Assembly (NCBI RefSeq): GCF_003332885.2
Contig: NZ_QOWJ01000012.1
Span: 86,999 to 150,998, forward strand
Direction of reading: 5' to 3'
DNA from: Paracnuella aquatica
GTDB lineage: Bacteria > Bacteroidota > Bacteroidia > Chitinophagales > Chitinophagaceae
Length of the DNA stretch: 64,000 bases
Both the position numbers and the translations under genes were made by a program. Positions within the stretch are counted from its first letter, which is position 1; each line of letters begins with the position of its first letter. The notes below the pieces were generated by a model. It saw only the letters and a program-made list of their open reading frames with translations. It was not told the DNA's origin and did no database searches. This document shows, in pieces, positions 43,728-52,209 of this stretch.

Positions 43728-45167
43728 ATGAAAATGCCTCTGCTTTTCTGCTTATTACTGTGTTGCAGTATCTGTGGGGTGGCCCAGGAAAAATGGGACC
43801 TGCAGCGCTGCGTTGACTATGCCATTGCCAACAATATTTCCATCAAGCAATCCGATGTGCAGGCACGTATCGCCAACCTGCAGTTGGGCCTGGCCCGGGC
43901 GGCACAGCATCCCAATGTAAACCTGAGCTCCAATGCCGGCTACAATTTTGGCCGCTCCATCAACCCCGCCACCAACACATTCGATAACCAGCGCATCTTT
44001 TTTTCGGGCTTTCAGTTGCAGGGCGGCATGAACCTGTTCAACTGGTTTTCGGCCCGCCACAACGCCGAGGCTAGCCGCCTGAGCTACGAAGCGTCGAAGG
44101 CCGCCGTGGAGCGTGCCCGCAACGATGTGGCGCTGAATGTAGCCGTGGCTTACCTGCAGGCGCTGCTGGCTTATGAACAAACCGAAATTGCCAAAGTGCA
44201 GATTGCGCAAACCACGGCACAACTGGAAAATATCCGCAAGCAAGTGTCGGCCGGTAGCCTGCCCGAACTGAATGCTGCCGAACTGGAAGCGCAACTGGCG
44301 GCCGACAGTGCCAACCATATTACCAGCGTATCTACCTACCAGGCAAATGTTATCCAGCTCAAAGCCCTGCTGAACCTGGATATGGCCACGCCGTTTGATA
44401 TTGAAACGCCTGATGTTTCGGCAATACCTGTGGAGGAATTGGGAAACCTGCAGCCGCAGGTGGTTTTTCAAAAAGCATTGCAAAACCTGCCGCAGCAGCG
44501 GGCCAACCAACTGCGGTTCCAGGCTGCGCAAAAAACAATCAAGGCGGCCCGTGGCGCCATGTACCCGACGCTGTCCTTATTCGGAAACGTGGGTTCTCGG
44601 TATTCCAGCCTGTTCCCCGATCAGCAAAATGCAGTGGTAACGCCATCCAATAAATTGGATACGTTGGGTTTTGTAGAAGTTACACCGGGCATTACGTTGC
44701 CTGCCGTGCGGCCGTCGTTCAATGTATCGTTGCCCAATACGCCGTTTGTACGCCAGTTGTTTGATGTAAACCTGAGCCAGGCGGTGGGTGTGAGCCTGAG
44801 TGTGCCGCTTGCCGGCAACCGGCAGTTGCGTACGCAGTGGGAACGTTCGAAGCTCGATGCAGAAGGCATCAGGCTGCAACTGGAGAGCGACAACCTGGTG
44901 CTGCAGCAGGATATTTACCGGGCACACAACGATGCACTCAATGCCATGCAACGCTACCGCTCGGCGCAGAAAGCCGTGGAAGCTGCGGAAAAGGCTTTTT
45001 CTTTTTCGCAAAAAAGATTTGATGTGGGCTTGCTGCAAACCATTGAGCTGCTCACCAATCAGAACAACTTATTTCGCCGCCGCCTCGATGCTGCTTCTGC
45101 CCAATACGAGTATGTGTTCCGGATCAAATTGCTGGAGTTTTACAAGGGCGAGGGGTTGAAGTTGTAG
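43728..45167 (+). CDS. TolC family outer-membrane efflux protein
   Basis: A 479-residue protein with a signal peptide ending CGVAQ and two OEP repeats, each a long helical hairpin. The first opens WDLQRCVDYAIANNISIKQSDVQARIANLQLGLARAAQHPNVN, and the second ends QKRFDVGLLQTIELLTNQNNLFRRRLDAASAQYEYVFRIKLLEFYKG, the usual close of Bacteroidota TolC proteins. It forms the trimeric outer-membrane channel of a tripartite exporter. The next gene is the matching adaptor. No inner-membrane pump gene lies in the window. Confidence 0.9.
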   Translation: MKMPLLFCLLLCCSICGVAQEKWDLQRCVDYAIANNISIKQSDVQARIANLQLGLARAAQHPNVNLSSNAGYNFGRSINPATNTFDNQRIFFSGFQLQGGMNLFNWFSARHNAEASRLSYEASKAAVERARNDVALNVAVAYLQALLAYEQTEIAKVQIAQTTAQLENIRKQVSAGSLPELNAAELEAQLAADSANHITSVSTYQANVIQLKALLNLDMATPFDIETPDVSAIPVEELGNLQPQVVFQKALQNLPQQRANQLRFQAAQKTIKAARGAMYPTLSLFGNVGSRYSSLFPDQQNAVVTPSNKLDTLGFVEVTPGITLPAVRPSFNVSLPNTPFVRQLFDVNLSQAVGVSLSVPLAGNRQLRTQWERSKLDAEGIRLQLESDNLVLQQDIYRAHNDALNAMQRYRSAQKAVEAAEKAFSFSQKRFDVGLLQTIELLTNQNNLFRRRLDAASAQYEYVFRIKLLEFYKGEGLKL

Positions 45168-45250
45168 GGAGGGGAGGGGATGGTAGTTGGTAGTTGACGG
45201 TTGGGAGTTAATAGTAATTATTGAATTATTGGATTATTGATTATTGGGTT
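45168..45250. repeat. TAGTTGG/ATTATTG-type degenerate repeat, plus orientation
   Basis: Starting right at the TolC stop codon are GGGAGGGGAGGGG, TGGTAGTTGGTAGTTGACGG and then AATTATTGAATTATTGGATT and ATTATTGATTATTGGG. Each block is a chain of small variants. It is the left half of an inverted pair with 45280-45372. Confidence 0.75.
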
Positions 45251-45279
45251 GCGTTGCTTTAGCAATTAGTACATGCATC

Positions 45280-45372
45280 AGAATAATTCAATAATAAATA
45301 ATCAATAATTATCTCATTCACCATTCACCATTAACCATTGCACATTCACAATTGACGATTCACGTTTCACGA
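45280..45372. repeat. CATTCACCATT/AATAATC-type degenerate repeat, minus orientation
   Basis: AATAATTCAATAATAAATAA and ATCAATAATTATC are followed by ATTCACCATTCACCATTAAC and CATTGCACATTCACAATTGA, ending 17 bases before the adaptor ATG. The AT-rich part is an imperfect inverted copy of the part around 45211-45248. Confidence 0.75.
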
Positions 45373-45388
45373 AATAGCTACTACGCTT

Positions 45389-46765
45389 ATGAACAAAACT
45401 GTAAAATGGATTTTAATCGGCCTCGGTGTAGTCATTGTGCTGCTCGTTGGCTACAAGCTTATTGCCGGCAACGATGATACCGGCACCAAGGTTACCGCCG
45501 AAGCCGTTAGCACCCGCACCATTGTTGAATCCGTAAATGCCAGCGGTAAAGTGTACCCGGTGGTGGAAGTGAAAATTTCGCCGGACGTATCAGGCGAAAT
45601 CACCGAACTGAATGTACAGGAAGGCGATAGCGTTCGCCGCGGACAGGTGCTGGCCCGCATTTATGCCGACATCTATTCATCGCAGCGCGATGAAGCTGCA
45701 GCGCGGGTGGCACAAAGTCAGGCCACTGTTGCCAACAACCAGGCAGCGTTGGATGCACTGAAAGCACAGGCCGATTTGGACAAACAACAATACAACCGCA
45801 GCAAGCAGTTGTTTGATGATAAAGTGCTGTCCCGCTCCGAGTTTGAGCAGGCCGAAACAAAATACCGTACATCGCAGGCACAGTATAATGCGGCTATTCA
45901 GAACATCCGGTCGCTGTCGGCAGGTGTGCAAAGCGCACAAACAGGGCTGGTGGCTGCCAACAAAAACCTGGGCCGCACTACCATTGTAGCGCCTATGGAT
46001 GGTGTAGTGAGTTTGCTGAATGTAAAAGAAGGCGAACGGGTAGTGGGTACGGCACAGATGGCCGGAACCGAAATGATGCGGGTAGCCGATATGGGCTCGA
46101 TGGAAGTGCGGGTAGATGTGGGTGAAAACGACATTGTGAAAGTCAGCATCGGCGACTCGGCCGATGTGGAAGTGGATGCATACAACAACCGCAAGTTCAA
46201 AGGCATTGTTACCCAAATTGCCAGCAGCACCAAAAGCGCCGGGGCACAGGCTTCGGGTACCAACGATGTTACCAATTTTGAAGTGTACATCCGCCTCGAT
46301 CCTACATCATACAGCGACCTGATCGATCCGGCAAAGCCAAAGAAATTTCCGTTTCGCCCGGGTATGAACGCCAGTGCCGATATTAAAACCCGTACCCGTG
46401 CCGGTGTGGTGGCCGTGCCCATTACCTCGGTAGCTGCTCGTGTAAAAGGCAGCGATGAAACCATCGACGACAAGAAAAAAGAGCAAAAGAAGATGCAGGG
46501 CGCCGATGAAACTGCCGACCAGGACGAAGCAGCCGTTGGCACCGACGACCTGGAAGAGGTGGTGTTTGTATTAAAACCTGATAACACTGTAGAAAAGCGG
46601 GTAGTCACCACCGGTATACAGGACATCAATTATATTGAAGTGCTCACCGGTTTAAAATCAGGCGAGCAGGTTGTTTCGGGGCCATACAATGCCATTTCCA
46701 AAACACTGAAGCCCGGTGGCAAAGTGAAGGTGGTGGAAAAGGAAAAGTTGTTTGATAGTAAATAA
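45389..46765 (+). CDS. Membrane-fusion (HlyD/MacA-like) efflux adaptor
   Basis: The 458-residue protein has one N-terminal membrane helix (KWILIGLGVVIVLLVGYKL) and then the adaptor layout: a biotinyl-lipoyl-like half (VYPVVEVKISPDVSGEITELNVQEGDSVRRGQVLARI), a long alpha-hairpin (about residues 95-195, coiled coil), the second lipoyl half with APMDGVVSLLNVKEGERVVG, a beta-barrel and a membrane-proximal domain. The RRGQVL and GVVSLLNV segments match MacA-type adaptors, which link MacB-like ABC pumps to TolC. Only TolC is encoded beside it. A strong terminator directly follows the gene, so no pump gene is cotranscribed downstream. Confidence 0.9.
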   Translation: MNKTVKWILIGLGVVIVLLVGYKLIAGNDDTGTKVTAEAVSTRTIVESVNASGKVYPVVEVKISPDVSGEITELNVQEGDSVRRGQVLARIYADIYSSQRDEAAARVAQSQATVANNQAALDALKAQADLDKQQYNRSKQLFDDKVLSRSEFEQAETKYRTSQAQYNAAIQNIRSLSAGVQSAQTGLVAANKNLGRTTIVAPMDGVVSLLNVKEGERVVGTAQMAGTEMMRVADMGSMEVRVDVGENDIVKVSIGDSADVEVDAYNNRKFKGIVTQIASSTKSAGAQASGTNDVTNFEVYIRLDPTSYSDLIDPAKPKKFPFRPGMNASADIKTRTRAGVVAVPITSVAARVKGSDETIDDKKKEQKKMQGADETADQDEAAVGTDDLEEVVFVLKPDNTVEKRVVTTGIQDINYIEVLTGLKSGEQVVSGPYNAISKTLKPGGKVKVVEKEKLFDSK

Positions 46766-46784
46766 AGCAAACCTCTATAATGGT

Positions 46785-46817
46785 AAAGCATCCTGCACCG
46801 CAGGATGCTTTTTTTTT
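46785..46817 (+). terminator. Rho-independent terminator after the efflux adaptor
   Basis: AAAGCATCCTGC and GCAGGATGCTTT (46785-46796 with 46800-46811) form a perfect 12-bp stem with an ACC loop and a run of T residues. It is 20 bases after the adaptor stop. Confidence 0.9.
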
Positions 46818-46912
46818 ACCATATATCGGCCATGGCACTGCAATTGGTGCCGGAATAGCTGTGTAAACAAAAAGGCTAATTTTGCCACAGCCTTAATACA
46901 AAAGGAGTGTAC

Positions 46913-47947
46913 ATGAACTTTGGAATCATCGGCAGTGGAAGTTGGGCAACGGCATTGGTAAAAATGTTGACGGATGGTGGCCGCACGGTTAACTGGTGGG
47001 TGCGTAGTGGAGAAGCCATTGAATATATCCGGTCGCGGCACCACAACCCAAACTATCTTGCTTCGGCGTATTTTGATGTATCACTATTGCGCATGAACGA
47101 AAATGTGCACGATGTGATCGAAGCCTCCGATGTGATTGTACTGGTGGTGCCTTCGGCGTACATACAGGAAGTGCTGAATGAACTGCGCCCCGAGCAGTTG
47201 CGCGGTAAAAAAATATTGTCGGCTATCAAAGGCCTAGTGCCCGGCCCCGACCTGTTGCTGAACGATTACCTGCACCAGCAATTTAATTTCCCGATCAACG
47301 ATTATTTTACGCTGTTAGGCCCTTGTCACGCCGAGGAAGTGGCTTCCGAGAAATTATCTTACCTCACTTTTTCGGGTGTGGACCGGGAGCAAACCGAGGC
47401 CATTGCTGCTGCATTTACCACGCCTTATATCAACACCATCGTCAACGATGATGTGCTGGGTGTGCAATACGCCGCGGTGCTGAAAAACATTTATGCATTG
47501 GGTGCAGGCATTGCGCATGGACTGGAATATGGTGATAATTTTTTAAGCGTATACATTGCCAACAGCGCCGATGAAATGGCTTCGTTTCTGCGCAATGTAG
47601 GCGCCCAACATATTGTGGTGGGCGAACACCACACCAACCCGGTTACGCAACAACGCGACCTCAATTATGCGGCTTCGGTTTACCTCGGCGATTTGCTGGT
47701 TACCTGTTATTCGCCCTATAGCCGCAACCGCACATTTGGCAACATGATTGGTAAAGGCTACACGGTGCAAAGCGCCCAACTGGAAATGAACATGGTAGCC
47801 GAAGGATACAATGCTGCCAAATGCATGTTTAACATCAATAAAAAGATTGGCGCAGATATGCCCATTGCCCGCACCATTTATAAAATACTTTGGGAACGGG
47901 TGCATCCGCGCAAAGGCTTTGCAGCAATTGAAAAGGTAATGACCTAG
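46913..47947 (+). CDS. gpsA: NAD(P)H-dependent glycerol-3-phosphate dehydrogenase
   Basis: A 344-residue cytoplasmic enzyme with the N-terminal cofactor motif FGIIGSGSWATALVKML, then DVIVLVVPSAYIQEVL, SAIKGLVPG, LLGPCHAEEVA and VQYAAVLKNIYALGAGIAHGLEYGDN, which holds the catalytic lysine of the family. It reduces dihydroxyacetone phosphate to sn-glycerol-3-phosphate, the backbone for phospholipids. I choose the ATG at 46913 over the GTG at 46907, because an AAAGGAG sequence ends at 46906, a good Shine-Dalgarno spacing that is unusual for this phylum. It stands alone between a terminator and a convergent gene. Confidence 0.92.
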   Translation: MNFGIIGSGSWATALVKMLTDGGRTVNWWVRSGEAIEYIRSRHHNPNYLASAYFDVSLLRMNENVHDVIEASDVIVLVVPSAYIQEVLNELRPEQLRGKKILSAIKGLVPGPDLLLNDYLHQQFNFPINDYFTLLGPCHAEEVASEKLSYLTFSGVDREQTEAIAAAFTTPYINTIVNDDVLGVQYAAVLKNIYALGAGIAHGLEYGDNFLSVYIANSADEMASFLRNVGAQHIVVGEHHTNPVTQQRDLNYAASVYLGDLLVTCYSPYSRNRTFGNMIGKGYTVQSAQLEMNMVAEGYNAAKCMFNINKKIGADMPIARTIYKILWERVHPRKGFAAIEKVMT

Positions 47948-47953
47948 GAATAA

Positions 47954-47990
47954 AACCACAGAGACAGGGAGGGCAGGGAGTGCCACAGAG
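47954..47990. repeat. ACAGAG-type degenerate repeat, plus orientation
   Basis: AACCACAGAGACAGGGAG and GGCAGGGAGTGCCACAGAG lie just after the gpsA stop. The first 18 bases match the reverse complement of the copy near 48082-48099 at 17 of 18 positions. Confidence 0.8.
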
Positions 47991-48063
47991 TTATTTCCCA
48001 GGATATAATCATTCTCAATAGAGGATGTAGTGCTGACGGCCATCCAGTTTTTTCAAAGAAAAG

Positions 48064-48099
48064 CCGTGTCCCTCTGTGTACTCCCTGTCTCCGTGGTTT
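48064..48099. repeat. ACAGAG-type degenerate repeat, minus orientation
   Basis: CCGTGTCCCTCTGTGTACTC and CTCCCTGTCTCCGTGGTTT form the inverted partner of the copy at 47954-47990. The pair brackets the spacer between the convergent gpsA and hemW genes. Confidence 0.8.
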
Positions 48100-48101
48100 A
48101 C

Positions 48102-49229
48102 TCAGTCCACAAACAAATCCGCAGCAATGCCATCTGCCCGCAACATGCCGTCATTAGTGAGTTGAATGTTCGATCCGGTTATTTGTAACAGGCCTCGTTG
48201 TGCAAACTTTGTTACTTGTCGCTGTATGTTTTCGGCTGCACTTTGGCCCCAGCGGCTGGCTACCACATCCAGGTTAAGACCCTCTGCCGTCCGTAGCGAA
48301 ATCATCAGGTGTTCGTTCAACTGCTGCTCCGGTGTGAGTACTTCTATTTCAAAAGGCACGGTGCCCCCTTCCAATGATTGTATGTAAACATTGTTGTTGG
48401 CCACATTCCACTGCCGGCTGGTACCGTTGAACGAATGCGCCGATGGGCCAAGGCCCAGGTATTTTTCACCACGCCAGTACGATGAATTGTGGCGGCTGCG
48501 CCAACCGGGCAAGGCAAAGTTGGACACTTCGTAATGCTCGTAGCCGGCCGCTTTCAGCCATTGCATCAGCAGCAAAAACTGGTGGGCCTGTTGCTCATTG
48601 TCCACGTCCACTTTTTGCTTGCGCTCAATTTGTTTGTGCAGCGGCGTTTTTTCTTCCACCGTCAGTGCATAGCAGGAGAGGTGCGGAATTTCGAGGGCCA
48701 GCGCCTGAGCTACGTTTGCTTTCCATGCAGCATCATCGAGGCCCGGCGTGCCATAAATAAGGTCGATGGAAATATTGTACAAACCGGCAGCCTGCGCCAT
48801 CCGTATGCTGTCCAGCGCCTGCGCCGAATTATGTGCCCGGTTCATCCAGCGCAGGTCGGCTTCCCTAAAACTTTGCACGCCCATGCTCAGGCGGTTAATG
48901 CCCGCCGATTTCCAGGCGTCAAGTTTTGCTGGAGTAATATCATCGGGGTTCGCTTCCAGCGTAATTTCTGCATCGGGCAAAACTGTGTAGTGCTCCCGGA
49001 TGGTTTGCAGCAAAAAAAGAATTTCGTCACCCTCGAGCAGGCTGGGCGTGCCGCCGCCAAAATAAATGGTGGCCAGCGGCTCGCCTTGCAGGTAGGGCTT
49101 TTGGATGACAGCTTCTTTTGCCAGTGCCGCCACCATCGGTCTTTTATACCGCAGCGAGGTGGCAAAATGAAAATTGCAATAGGCGCATGCCTGCCTGCAA
49201 AAAGGTATATGCAAATAAATTCCGGCCAA
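48102..49229 (-). CDS. hemW: HemW-like radical SAM protein
   Basis: The 375-residue protein starts with MAGIYLHIPFCRQACAYCNFHF, where three cysteines (11, 15, 18) in C-x3-C-x2-C hold the 4Fe-4S cluster that cleaves S-adenosylmethionine. The family run YFGGGTPSLL, EITLEANPDDI, RLSMGVQSF and ISIDLIYGTPG follows, with the later GLGPSAHSF. This is the HemN/HemW family. The proteins annotated HemW insert heme into targets rather than oxidise coproporphyrinogen, and the length here is typical of HemW. The start codon is a TTG at 49229; no in-frame ATG precedes it. hemD lies 3 kb away but on the other strand. Confidence 0.9.
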   Translation of the reverse strand: MAGIYLHIPFCRQACAYCNFHFATSLRYKRPMVAALAKEAVIQKPYLQGEPLATIYFGGGTPSLLEGDEILFLLQTIREHYTVLPDAEITLEANPDDITPAKLDAWKSAGINRLSMGVQSFREADLRWMNRAHNSAQALDSIRMAQAAGLYNISIDLIYGTPGLDDAAWKANVAQALALEIPHLSCYALTVEEKTPLHKQIERKQKVDVDNEQQAHQFLLLMQWLKAAGYEHYEVSNFALPGWRSRHNSSYWRGEKYLGLGPSAHSFNGTSRQWNVANNNVYIQSLEGGTVPFEIEVLTPEQQLNEHLMISLRTAEGLNLDVVASRWGQSAAENIQRQVTKFAQRGLLQITGSNIQLTNDGMLRADGIAADLFVD

Positions 49230-49316
49230 ATGCGTTAATGGGAGTTGATGTGTTTGTTGAACCCGAAAACAAACGGCTAAAAGGCGTCCCGAAAAATATC
49301 TTTGTACACCCCGCTT

Positions 49317-49336
49317 TCTTCGTGTCTTTGTGGTTC
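49317..49336. repeat. Short ACAGAG/ACACGAAG-like degenerate phrase
   Basis: Read on the minus strand it is GAACCACAAAGACACGAAGA, a shorter member of the ACAGAG-type vocabulary. It overlaps the possible GTG start of the next gene, which argues against that start. Confidence 0.45.
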
Positions 49337-49365
49337 AAAAAACTGTTTTAATAATTTTACCGGCC

Positions 49366-51135
49366 TTGCAATCCCTCCGTTTATACCTGCTGATTTGTTC
49401 CTCCCTGATCGTTGCTGTTGCCAAGGCACAGGGTTACGAGGTGCGTTACTTGCGGGCCGATACTGCAGGGGGACCGTTGCCCTCCTTTTTGCAACGCAAA
49501 TTTACGGTACAATACGAAGCCGCCACTTATTTACAAAAGCTACCCGCCGACCTGCAATCGCGGGGATACCTCGCCGCTTCGGTAGACTCTGTCCGGTTCG
49601 ATTCGCTGGCTGCGGAAGTGGCGCTGTACCTGGGCGAGCAATACCATTGGGCAACCATCCGCACCGCGCCGCAGGATGCTGCGCTACTCGATGCGCTGCG
49701 CTGGCCTTCGGGCGGCTTGGCGCAAAAACCGCTCAATTGGGAACAGTGGGCGGGCTGGCAGCAGCGTATTTTGGATTACTTGGAAGAACGTGGGCACCCC
49801 TTTGGCAAAGTGCAGCTCGATAGTATGATATTGGAAGCGGGCACTGTTTCGGGTCGGCTGTTGATTGATCGCGGACCGGCTTATACCATCGATAGCTTAC
49901 GCATTGTCGGCAACGCACAGGTGCGTCCCGAAGTGCTGGAGCGTTACCTAGATATGCCGAAAGGCAGCGCTTATAACCGGCGTAAACTGGAGGCCATTTC
50001 GGCACGCATCCGTGAGCTGGCTTATGTGCAGGAAACGGCACCGGCCACGGTGTCGCTGCAGGGCACCGGCGCCATCATCAACTTGCACCTGCAGCCCCGC
50101 AAAAGCAGCCAGCTCAATGCGCTGGTGGGTTTTTTACCCAACAGCCAAAACGGCGGTACCAAAATGCAGTTTACCGGCGAGGCCAATGTGCTGCTGCGCA
50201 ACAGCCTGGGTGCCGGTGAAACCATCGGCCTGAATTGGCAACAGTTGCAGGTGTCTTCGCCGCGGCTGACGCTGTTGTACCAACACCCTTACTTGTTTCA
50301 ATCCCCGGTGGGCCTGCTGTTTAATTTTGAAATGCTCCGCAAAGACTCATCCTGGCTCAACCTGAATTTTAATTTTGGCGGCACTTATGCTTTGGGCGGC
50401 AATCGTACGGCGTCCATTTTTTTACAACGCAGGCAAACCATACTCAGCACGGTTGATACCACCGCCATCAAATTTTCCAGAAGGCTGCCGCTGCTGGCCG
50501 ATGTGGCTTCCAATAACCTTGGCGTATCGTACACCGTAACTACTACCGACTACCGCTTTAATCCGCGGCGCGGCTGGGAGTTTTCAGTAACCGGAACTGC
50601 CGGCACCAAAAAAGTGCGGCGCAACAGCCAGGTGCTGGAAATAAAGGACACCAGTTTTAACTATGCACGGCTGTATGATACGGTAAAACTCAGCACCTAC
50701 CAACTCCGGATGACGGCTATTGCCGCCCGCTATACGCCTATGGGCAAGCAGTCGGTATTAAAAACCGGGGTCAATGCCGGGTTGTTCCAAAGCGGGTCGT
50801 ATTATTTCAACGAACTGTTCCAGGTGGGCGGGTACAAATTGTTGCGGGGCTTTACCGAAGAAAGCGAGTTCCTTTCGCACTACCTGGTGGGCACCGCCGA
50901 ATACCGCTACCTCATTGGGCCTAATTCGTATTTTTTTGGTTTTGTAGATGGCGGATGGGGCCGCAACAATGCGGCTGGGGGCGTCAATTATAAATATATA
51001 GGCACTGGCCTCGGGCTGTCGCTGGAAACGGGTGCCGGCATTTTCAACCTGGCCTGGGCAGTGGGCCGGAGGAATGATACTGAGCTGAACCTGCGGCAGT
51101 CGAAGGTGCACCTGGGGTTTGTCAATTATTTTTAG
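49366..51135 (+). CDS. BamA/TamA-like outer-membrane protein with POTRA region
   Basis: I prefer the TTG at 49366, which gives (M)QSLRLYLLICSSLIVAVAKAQG, a clean signal peptide. The GTG at 49330 is also possible but begins inside a degenerate repeat. The 589-residue product has two POTRA-like repeats (about residues 40-230, ending IDSLRIVGNAQVRPEVLERYLDMPKGSAYNRRKLEAI) and a C-terminal 16-stranded barrel that contains FNPRRGWEFSVTGTAG, the VGGYKLLRGFTEESE motif with the conserved R-G-F of Omp85 proteins, and ends HLGFVNYF with a terminal aromatic. Such proteins insert or move other proteins across the outer membrane. Partner and substrate are unknown. Confidence 0.85.
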   Translation: MQSLRLYLLICSSLIVAVAKAQGYEVRYLRADTAGGPLPSFLQRKFTVQYEAATYLQKLPADLQSRGYLAASVDSVRFDSLAAEVALYLGEQYHWATIRTAPQDAALLDALRWPSGGLAQKPLNWEQWAGWQQRILDYLEERGHPFGKVQLDSMILEAGTVSGRLLIDRGPAYTIDSLRIVGNAQVRPEVLERYLDMPKGSAYNRRKLEAISARIRELAYVQETAPATVSLQGTGAIINLHLQPRKSSQLNALVGFLPNSQNGGTKMQFTGEANVLLRNSLGAGETIGLNWQQLQVSSPRLTLLYQHPYLFQSPVGLLFNFEMLRKDSSWLNLNFNFGGTYALGGNRTASIFLQRRQTILSTVDTTAIKFSRRLPLLADVASNNLGVSYTVTTTDYRFNPRRGWEFSVTGTAGTKKVRRNSQVLEIKDTSFNYARLYDTVKLSTYQLRMTAIAARYTPMGKQSVLKTGVNAGLFQSGSYYFNELFQVGGYKLLRGFTEESEFLSHYLVGTAEYRYLIGPNSYFFGFVDGGWGRNNAAGGVNYKYIGTGLGLSLETGAGIFNLAWAVGRRNDTELNLRQSKVHLGFVNYF

Positions 51136-51148
51136 GCGCGGTTCGGTG

Positions 51149-51179
51149 CTGGTCTGGCCACTTTGAGTGGCCTGACCAG
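51149..51179. repeat. Strong inverted repeat in the BamA-like / DUF4271 spacer
   Basis: CTGGTCTGGCCACT and AGTGGCCTGACCAG pair over 14 positions with one T-T mismatch and a TTG loop. No T run follows, so a simple terminator role is doubtful. Confidence 0.8.
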
Positions 51180-51206
51180 TATCTTCGCCGCCGATTCAAC
51201 AGAGCC

Positions 51207-52184
51207 GTGAAATTTTTCTTTACCATATTAATATGCTTGGCCGGTTTAGCCGGGTGGACGCAAGCGGGAACTGACAGCGCAGTTGTGCCTGCGCCCCGCC
51301 CCGTCGACTCGGCTGCCCTGGCCAGGGCAGCCGCTGCACAAGCCCGGATCGACTCTGTGCGGAATGCTTTTGTACAGGATTCGCTGCAGCAGGTGCGCCG
51401 CCGCGATAGTGTACGGCAAACCGAGCTGCAGGCTTTTATGCGCCAGGTGCATACCGGACGTTACAACCAGCACCCGTACCTGCGTTTTACCGGCGCCGAA
51501 CGCCGCATTTCGGAAGTAAAACAGTGGCAGGGAAAAGAAGGCCTTTTTTATGGCATCGTGGCGCTGATCCTGATTTTTGGTGTGTTGCGCAATGCGTTTC
51601 CGCGGTACCTGTCGGACCTGTTCCGCACTTATTTCCGCACCACCATTCGGCAGCGGCTCAATAAGGAACAGGTGGCTAATGCGCCGCTGCCGTCGCTGCT
51701 GTTCAATGTTTTGTTTTTTTTATCCGGGGCTTTGCTATCTGTGTTGCTGCTGCAGCATTTTCGGTTGGGCGTTTCCATCCCGTTCTGGCAGCTGTTCCTG
51801 TATTGCCTGGCTGCACTGGTCGGCATTTACCTGGTAAAATTTATTGTGCTCAAATTGTTTGGCTGGCTGCTGCGGGCCGCGGCGGCTACCAATACCTATA
51901 TTTTCGTGGTATTTACCACCAACAAGATCATGGGCATACTCCTGTTGCCCTTGATCCTTGGGCTGGCATTTACGGGCGGCAACCTGTTCGAAACCTTCCT
52001 TGCCATTTGCCTGGCGGTGGTGGGCGGGCTGTTTCTTTACCGCTATTACCTGTCCTTTGTTTCGGTGCACCGGCTGCTCCGCATCAACCTGTTTCACTTT
52101 TTGTTATACCTGGCGGCGCTGGAAATTGTGCCTTTGTTGCTGATTAACAAACTGATGGTTCAGTTTTTTGCGCAAACACCTTAA
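51207..52184 (+). CDS. DUF4271 membrane protein (hemD-associated)
   Basis: The 325-residue protein starts at a GTG and has a signal peptide-like start (MKFFFTILICLAGLAGWTQAG). A charged, Arg-rich coiled region (about residues 30-85, AAQARIDSVRNAFVQDSLQQVRRRDSVRQ) follows, then seven membrane helices. DUF4271 is a Bacteroidota-specific family, and its gene commonly lies next to hemD, as it does here with 25 bases between the stop and the hemD start codon. The linkage implies a joint role in heme synthesis or its delivery, but no function has been shown. Confidence 0.85.
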   Translation: MKFFFTILICLAGLAGWTQAGTDSAVVPAPRPVDSAALARAAAAQARIDSVRNAFVQDSLQQVRRRDSVRQTELQAFMRQVHTGRYNQHPYLRFTGAERRISEVKQWQGKEGLFYGIVALILIFGVLRNAFPRYLSDLFRTYFRTTIRQRLNKEQVANAPLPSLLFNVLFFLSGALLSVLLLQHFRLGVSIPFWQLFLYCLAALVGIYLVKFIVLKLFGWLLRAAAATNTYIFVVFTTNKIMGILLLPLILGLAFTGGNLFETFLAICLAVVGGLFLYRYYLSFVSVHRLLRINLFHFLLYLAALEIVPLLLINKLMVQFFAQTP

Positions 52185-52209
52185 CTTTGCGCCAACTTCC
52201 ATACCATAT

